From JAOUEA01 sp040511595 (GTDB lineage: Bacteria > Actinomycetota > UBA4738 > HRBIN12): 30,133 bases of DNA. The stretch lies in contig JBEVGU010000099.1 in the NCBI GenBank assembly GCA_040511595.1, forward strand, positions 1 to 30,133, given 5' to 3'. Position 1 is the stretch's first letter. Each line of letters begins with the position of its first letter. Under the pieces are notes generated by a model. That model was not told the origin of the DNA and made no database searches. It was given only the letters and a program-made list of their open reading frames with translations. This document shows, in pieces, positions 25,892-30,133 of this stretch. The translations under genes were made by a program, and so were the position numbers.

Positions 25892-25906
25892 GACGCCTCG
25901 GGCGTC
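25892..25906. terminator. hairpin between the sigma factor and M23 genes
   Basis: GACGCC, loop TCG, GGCGTC. It lies about 40 bases after the sigma factor stop and 11 bases before the M23 start. A second inverted repeat TGCGCG / CGCGCA (25912-25917 / 25935-25940) is nearby. It may terminate the comM-to-sigma unit or act as a site upstream of the M23 gene; there is no T-tract. Confidence 0.35.
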
Positions 25907-25944
25907 GGTGATGCGCGTCACTCTCAGCGCGGATCGCGCAGAGC

Positions 25945-26928
25945 TCAGTCCACCTCTGTCAACTGTCCTCGGAGCCCACCGACCGCCTTCGTGTGGATCT
26001 GACACACGCGGGACTCGGTGACGCCGAGGATCTCGCCGATCTCGGCCAGCGTGAGGCCCTCGAAGTAGTAGAGGGTCACGACGATCTTCTCCCGCTCGGA
26101 GAGCTCGTTGATCGCGGTGCTCAACAGGCTCCTGGTCTCCTGGGACTCGACGCCCGAGGTCGGGTCGGTTCCCCGATCGGCCAGGGTGTCGATGAGTGAG
26201 ACCTGCTCTCCCCGGTCGGCCCCGACCGAGACGAGCTCGTCGAGGGCCAAGACCGACACGAAGGAGATCTGGGAGACCACGTCGTGGAGCTCGCGGCGGG
26301 AGATGCCGAGTCGCTCGGCCATCTCTCGCTCGGTGGGCTGCCGCTTCAGCATGGCCTCGAGGTCGGTGTGCGCCTTCTCGATCTCCCGTGCCTTGAAGCG
26401 GATCGAGCGCGGCACCCAGTCCATGGCCCGCAGCTCGTCGATGATGGCTCCCTTGATGCGCGGGATCGCGTAGGTCTCGAACTTGTTGCCGCGCCCCGGC
26501 TCGAACTTCTGCAGGGCATCGATCAGGCCGAACATGCCGTAGCTCACGAGATCAGCCTGTTCCACGCTGGCGGGCAGACCGGTCGCGACCCGGCTCGCGA
26601 CGTACTTCACGAGCGGCGCGTAGTGCAGGATCAGCTTCTCACGCGACTCGTCGTCACCGGAGCTCTTGAACCCGTGCCAGCTCCTGCCGAGCTCGTCATC
26701 GACGTTCGGCGGAACCGTGACGGTCGCATCGACAACCGTCGCGGCCTTGGCCCGGCCCCGTGCCGGGGACTTCGTCTTCGTCGCCGTGCTGGCCTTTGCT
26801 TTCGTGGCCGTTCCCCCCGCCTTCGTCCTCGTCGCCGTGCCGCCGGCCTTGGCCTTCGTGGCCGTGCCGCCCGGCTCCGCGGCGGTCACCACGCCGCCCT
26901 TCACGACGGCCTTCTTGGCGGGGGGCAC
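25945..26928 (-). CDS. whiG: FliA/WhiG-family RNA polymerase sigma factor with basic N-terminal tail
   Basis: Group 3 sigma factor. Residues about 80-327 carry region 2 (LILHYAPLVKYVASRV, DLVSYGMFGLIDALQKFEP, FETYAIPRIKGAIIDELR), region 3 (about 185-230, PTEREMAERLGISRRE) and region 4 (about 272-325, LTLAEIGEILGVTESRVCQIH). This matches WhiG of Streptomyces, which controls sporulation, and FliA of motile bacteria. The window has no flagellar gene, so its regulon is unknown. Residues 1 to about 75 are an added Lys/Ala/Thr/Gly-rich tail with a nine-residue tandem repeat. The GTG start lies three bases after the xer stop, and no other upstream start is possible without overlap; a start inside the tail (for example near Val65) cannot be excluded. 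Confidence 0.93.
   Translation of the reverse strand: MPPAKKAVVKGGVVTAAEPGGTATKAKAGGTATRTKAGGTATKAKASTATKTKSPARGRAKAATVVDATVTVPPNVDDELGRSWHGFKSSGDDESREKLILHYAPLVKYVASRVATGLPASVEQADLVSYGMFGLIDALQKFEPGRGNKFETYAIPRIKGAIIDELRAMDWVPRSIRFKAREIEKAHTDLEAMLKRQPTEREMAERLGISRRELHDVVSQISFVSVLALDELVSVGADRGEQVSLIDTLADRGTDPTSGVESQETRSLLSTAINELSEREKIVVTLYYFEGLTLAEIGEILGVTESRVCQIHTKAVGGLRGQLTEVD
26770..26871 (-). repeat. 27-bp imperfect tandem repeat coding the sigma factor tail
   Basis: About 3.7 copies of a 27-base unit encode GGTATKAKA, GGTATRTKA, GGTATKAKA and a partial STATKTK (residues 20-53). The protein units are more alike than the DNA, which argues for selection on the peptide. Confidence 0.75.
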
Positions 26929-26931
26929 CGG

Positions 26932-27891
26932 TCAGGCCCTCGGATGACTCTGCTCGTAGGCCTGGAACAACCGAGCCCGCGACACGTGCGTGTAGCGCTG
27001 CGTGGTCGCAACGCTCGCGTGCCCGAGTAGCTCCTGTACTGCGCGGATGTCGGCTCCCCCTTCCAACAGGTGCGTGGCGAACGAATGCCGCAGGGTATGC
27101 GGGGTCACCCGCCGGCCCGGCAGCACTGTACCGCCATATCGTTCCACCATCGAACGGATATCACGGGGACTGAAGGGTTTCTTCCGTCGGTTGTGGAACA
27201 TCTCGCGCGCCCCGGCGGGCGCCATCAGGGGCCGAGCGAGCTCCAGGAACGTGGCCACGGCCTCGACCGCGTAGTCCGACATGGGCACCTCACGTTCCTT
27301 CGAGCCCTTGCCCATCACCGTCACGCGGCGGCGGTCGAGGTCGACGCGATCGACGGTGAGACCGGCCACCTCGCCCACCCGAAGGCCCGATCCGTACATC
27401 AGTTCGAGCGCGGCGACGTCGCGGAGCGCGACCGCCTGCTCGATCTCGGTCGGGGGTTCCGTGACGGCCGGCGCGGCGTGCCCGGTCCCGCCACCGGGCG
27501 CCTCGGCAAGCGCCGCGGCCTCGCGCGGACGCAACACCGTGGGAAGCCGGCTCACGACCTTCGGGCGGCCGAGCAACAGCGAGGGATCGTCGACGAGCCG
27601 CCCGCCCGCCACCGCCCACCGGTAGAACGTGTGGATCGAGCCGACCCTGCGGGCGACGGATGCGCGAGCGTAGCCGAGCGTGTGCTGTTGGGCGAGGAAC
27701 CGACGGAGCATCGGATAGGTGGCCGACCGCAGCGACTCGCCTCCACGGACGAGGAAGGCGCCCAACCGCGTCAGGTCGCGCCGGTACGCCGACACCGTGT
27801 GCGGCGACAGGTGGCGTTCGAGGGCGAGGTGCGCCGCGAACGCGTCGATCAGCTCGATCTCCGAGGGGGGAAGCTCGTCGTCGGAACGCAC
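26932..27891 (-). CDS. xerC: tyrosine recombinase, Xer family
   Basis: Site-specific recombinase that resolves chromosome dimers. The 319-residue product has the SAM-like core-binding domain (about 10-95) and the catalytic domain with all active residues: Arg171 (GLRVGE), Lys195 (GKGSKE), His265 and Arg268 (HTLRHS), His291 (GHAS) and nucleophile Tyr300 (RYTHV). A Gly/Pro/Ala-rich insertion at about 131-150 lies before the first active arginine. The GTG at 27891 is preceded by GAGAGGA and gives normal length; the frame is open upstream to 28071 but encodes no family sequence there. XerC versus XerD cannot be told from one gene. The 157 bases between dprA and this gene show no clear promoter. 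Confidence 0.94.
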   Translation of the reverse strand: MRSDDELPPSEIELIDAFAAHLALERHLSPHTVSAYRRDLTRLGAFLVRGGESLRSATYPMLRRFLAQQHTLGYARASVARRVGSIHTFYRWAVAGGRLVDDPSLLLGRPKVVSRLPTVLRPREAAALAEAPGGGTGHAAPAVTEPPTEIEQAVALRDVAALELMYGSGLRVGEVAGLTVDRVDLDRRRVTVMGKGSKEREVPMSDYAVEAVATFLELARPLMAPAGAREMFHNRRKKPFSPRDIRSMVERYGGTVLPGRRVTPHTLRHSFATHLLEGGADIRAVQELLGHASVATTQRYTHVSRARLFQAYEQSHPRA

Positions 27892-27895
27892 GTCA

Positions 27896-27902
27896 TCCTC
27901 TC
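27896..27902 (-). promoter_or_regulatory. ribosome binding site deciding the xer start
   Basis: GAGAGGA on the minus strand lies four to five bases before the GTG at 27891 and favours it over starts further upstream. Confidence 0.5.
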
Positions 27903-28048
27903 GCGCAACCCCGACGGCCACGCGCACGCCGTCGAGGTTACCGTGGGCTCGGGTGTTGTGGGGCCGCCAGCGCGGGCCTCTGTCTATCAACGGCGAGCGG
28001 TGCCTGCAAGCTTCCCGGACGACCCGGTGGTTCCGGACATCGGCCGAG

Positions 28049-29200
28049 TCATGGTGGGCTGCCCTCATCACCCGCGGTCTCGGCCCGGACGGCCCGGACG
28101 GTGGGCGCCGCGCGGACGACGCGTCGTTCGTAGCGCCCGCCTGCCTGCCGCACCAAGCCCTTCATCTCGAGCGAGAGGAGCACGGTGATCACCGTCGCGA
28201 TCGGCAGACCGGCCGACCTCGCGATCGCATCAGGCAGCGATGCGCCTCCCAAGGTCTCGTAGACCGCGGTCTCGTCGCCGCTCAGGCTGGGTGGCGGGGC
28301 CGCCACGGGCCGAGCCGCGTACCCGAGGTCGTCGAGGAGGTCGTCGGCGCCTCGGATCATCGTGGCGCCCTCTCGGATGAGGGCGAGCGGAATCTCCGAG
28401 AGCGGGCTCGCCACGGGGCCGGGCACCGCGTAGACGTCGCGACCGAGGTCGAGCGCGTGGTCGACGCTGATCATCGAGCCGCTGCCGGAGGCTCCCTCGA
28501 CGACCACGAGGGCTCGCCCGAGCGCCGCCACGAGTCGGTTGCGGGCCGGGAACCGGAACGGCTCGGCCACGACGCCGGGGGCGTACTCGCTGATGACGGC
28601 TCCAGACGCCGCGATGCGCCCGATCAACCCGGCGCTGCCCTTCGGGTACGGGAGATCGTGACCGGACCCGAGTACCGCGATGCTGGTGCCGCCCGCCGAC
28701 AGGGCACCCCGATGCGATGCGGCGTCGATGCCCCGGGCGGCGCCACTGACGACGCACGCGCCAACACCCCCCAGCGCGGCCCCGATGCTCATGGCCACCT
28801 CGTTCCCGATCGGCGAGCAGATCCGGGCGCCGACGACCGAGATCCGATCGACCAGCTCGGTGAGGGGCCGGCCCTCGACGTAGAGCGCTACCGGCGGATC
28901 GTGCAGGAGCTCGAGGAACACGGGCAGGTACTCCTCGTCGCCCACCGGCACGAACCGGACGCCGACGGACCCGGCCCGGCGCTCGACGTCACGCGCGTCG
29001 AGCGCCAGCGCCCACTCACGATCGGTTTCGCTGCCGGCGGCGCCCGACCTGATCGCCGCGAGGCTGGCCTCGGCCGTGCCCTCGCTCCACGCCAGCTCGT
29101 GTAGTTGATACGGCTTGATGCCTCGTAGAGCGGAGAGCACCAACACGGCGTCGCGGGCACCCGTGCCCTCGACGTAGCCGTCGGGGAAGCCGGGCGGCAC
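28049..29200 (-). CDS. dprA: DNA processing protein DprA
   Basis: DprA binds incoming single-stranded DNA and loads RecA during natural transformation, and is conserved beyond naturally competent species. The roughly 383-residue product has an N-terminal helical region (about 10-85), then the Rossmann-like domain with VVGARICSPIGN, VSGAARGIDAASHRGAL, SIAVLGSGHDLPYP, SEYAPG, FPARNRLVAALG and VYAVPGP, and a C-terminal winged helix (about 310-365). The usual Gly/Asn after AVPG is replaced by SPLSEIP. The GTG at 29200 is the first reasonable start after the comM stop (52 bases away), but the ribosome binding site is weak and the frame stays open far into comM, so the N-terminus is uncertain. Confidence 0.92.
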   Translation of the reverse strand: MPPGFPDGYVEGTGARDAVLVLSALRGIKPYQLHELAWSEGTAEASLAAIRSGAAGSETDREWALALDARDVERRAGSVGVRFVPVGDEEYLPVFLELLHDPPVALYVEGRPLTELVDRISVVGARICSPIGNEVAMSIGAALGGVGACVVSGAARGIDAASHRGALSAGGTSIAVLGSGHDLPYPKGSAGLIGRIAASGAVISEYAPGVVAEPFRFPARNRLVAALGRALVVVEGASGSGSMISVDHALDLGRDVYAVPGPVASPLSEIPLALIREGATMIRGADDLLDDLGYAARPVAAPPPSLSGDETAVYETLGGASLPDAIARSAGLPIATVITVLLSLEMKGLVRQAGGRYERRVVRAAPTVRAVRAETAGDEGSPP

Positions 29201-29252
29201 GTCCCGCGCCCGCCGAGGAACGTCGGAGCGCCGAGGCGAACCGGAGCGCGCC

Positions 29253-30133
29253 TCAGCCCGCAATCGCGAGGCCCTCCTGGACGGCGCCGTCGCGATACGA
29301 GAGCGCCTCGGCCACGTGGTCCGGGCCGACGACCTCGGCGCCGGCGAGATCGGCGATCGTGCGGGCGACCTTGATCGCGCGATCGAACCCGCGCCCGGTG
29401 AGGCCGAGACGATCGACCGCTCCGCCGAGCAGGTGCTCCCCCTCGGGCGAGAGGCGCACCGAGCGACGGGCCACGGGGCCGGGCAGGTGTGCATTGCACG
29501 CGACCCCCAGGTGGGACCAGCGGTCGCGCTGCCGGTCGCGGGCCGATTGCACCCGGTCGCGCAGCGTTGCCGACGTCTCGCCCTGCTCGCTGCCCATGAG
29601 CTCCTGCTTGGTGAGCCTCGGAACGCGCAGGCGCAGGTCGATCCGGTCGAGGAGCGGCCCGGACAGCTTCTGACGATACTGATCGACCCGATCGGACCGA
29701 CAGCGACAATGTCGTCGCTGGTCGCCTTCGAACCCGCACGGGCACGGGTTCGCGGCGGCGACCAGGGTGAAGCGGGCCGGAAACACGACCGAACCGACGC
29801 CCCTGGTCACCACCACGGCCCCATCCTCGAGCGGCTGGCGGAGCCCCTCGATCGCATCGCGGCGGAACTCGGTGAACTCGTCGAGGAACAGCACCCCGTG
29901 GTGCGCGAGCGAGACCTCGCCGGGACGCAGGTATGCGGAGCCACCCCCCAGCAGGCCCGTGGTCGAGACGGAATGGTGCGGCGCCCGGAACGGCCGGGAC
30001 CGCAGCACCCCCTGCCCGGCGAGCAACCCGGCCACGGAGTGCAGTTGGGTGGCCTCGAGCGCCTCCTCGCGCGAGAGTCTCGGCAGGATCGTGGTCATGC
30101 GCCTGGCGAGCATCGTCTTGCCCGCCCCGGGCA
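29253..30133 (-). CDS. comM: magnesium chelatase-like AAA+ ATPase ComM (5' part beyond window)
   Basis: ComM/YifB family helicase that drives branch migration during integration of transforming DNA. The visible C-terminal 293 or so codons start inside the Walker A motif (PGAGKTMLARR) at the right edge. They include FRAPHHSVS, Walker B LFLDEFTEF, the cysteine cluster NPCPCG ... CRC, KLSGPLLDRIDLRL (sensor region) and the C-terminal Mg-chelatase domain with GRGFDRAIKVARTIADL. The N-terminal Lon-like domain (about 200 residues) lies outside the window. The comM-dprA order is common in Actinomycetota. Confidence 0.95.
   Translation of the reverse strand, partial: PGAGKTMLARRMTTILPRLSREEALEATQLHSVAGLLAGQGVLRSRPFRAPHHSVSTTGLLGGGSAYLRPGEVSLAHHGVLFLDEFTEFRRDAIEGLRQPLEDGAVVVTRGVGSVVFPARFTLVAAANPCPCGFEGDQRRHCRCRSDRVDQYRQKLSGPLLDRIDLRLRVPRLTKQELMGSEQGETSATLRDRVQSARDRQRDRWSHLGVACNAHLPGPVARRSVRLSPEGEHLLGGAVDRLGLTGRGFDRAIKVARTIADLAGAEVVGPDHVAEALSYRDGAVQEGLAIAG

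Noticed and set aside
27892..28071. N-terminal extension of the Xer recombinase
   Set aside because: The added residues do not resemble Xer proteins and would overlap dprA; a GTG with a ribosome binding site gives normal length.
29201..29494. N-terminal extension of DprA into comM
   Set aside because: It would overlap comM by about 240 bases and reads as shadow sequence.

Overview
The window is a chromosomal housekeeping region of a GC-rich bacterium, most likely a member of the Actinomycetota outside the well-studied genera. Three things support this. The gene order comM-dprA-xer-WhiG-type sigma factor-M23 protein-rpsB-tsf-pyrH-frr-cdsA-dxr-rseP-ispG-proS-rimP-nusA-ylxR-infB is typical of the phylum. 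UMP kinase carries the actinobacterial form of its active-site loop (VPFFSTDT). Many starts are GTG, and several genes look leaderless. I cannot place it to class from the sequence alone.

Almost everything is transcribed on the minus strand, so the biological order runs from right to left. Right end (30133-25372): comM (5' end outside the window), dprA, a Xer recombinase, a FliA/WhiG-family sigma factor with a repetitive Lys/Ala/Thr tail, and a small exported M23-fold protein lacking the usual catalytic histidines. Next (25347-22811) comes a translationally coupled pair of unknown function: an exported PQQ-type beta-propeller with one C-terminal membrane anchor, and a six-helix membrane protein. 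Then follow rpsB-tsf-pyrH-frr-cdsA (22659-17824), dxr-rseP (17743-15429), and a group formed by a two-component system, yjbQ and ispG (15324-11679).

Between ispG and proS lies a 5.6 kb block (about 6030-11608) that breaks the pattern. It holds the only plus-strand genes: trpE, trpG and a maleylpyruvate isomerase/DinB-like protein. They are flanked by two minus-strand genes for exported proteins of unknown function. After it the minus-strand translation block resumes with proS, then rimP-nusA-ylxR-infB. Only about 15-20 codons of infB are missing at the left edge.

The genes serve translation (S2, EF-Ts, RRF, ProRS, RimP, NusA, IF2), isoprenoid precursor synthesis (Dxr, IspG), phospholipid synthesis and membrane proteolysis (CdsA, RseP), pyrimidine nucleotides (PyrH), tryptophan synthesis, DNA uptake and recombination (ComM, DprA, Xer), and signalling. 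Neighbouring genes very often overlap by four bases (GTGA or ATGA), which suggests translational coupling. I found no CRISPR array, insertion sequence, prophage, rRNA or tRNA. The most unusual features are protein extensions (CdsA, sigma factor, S2), the coupled propeller/membrane pair, and several well-formed inverted repeats at gene junctions. No gap between genes exceeds about 150 bases.
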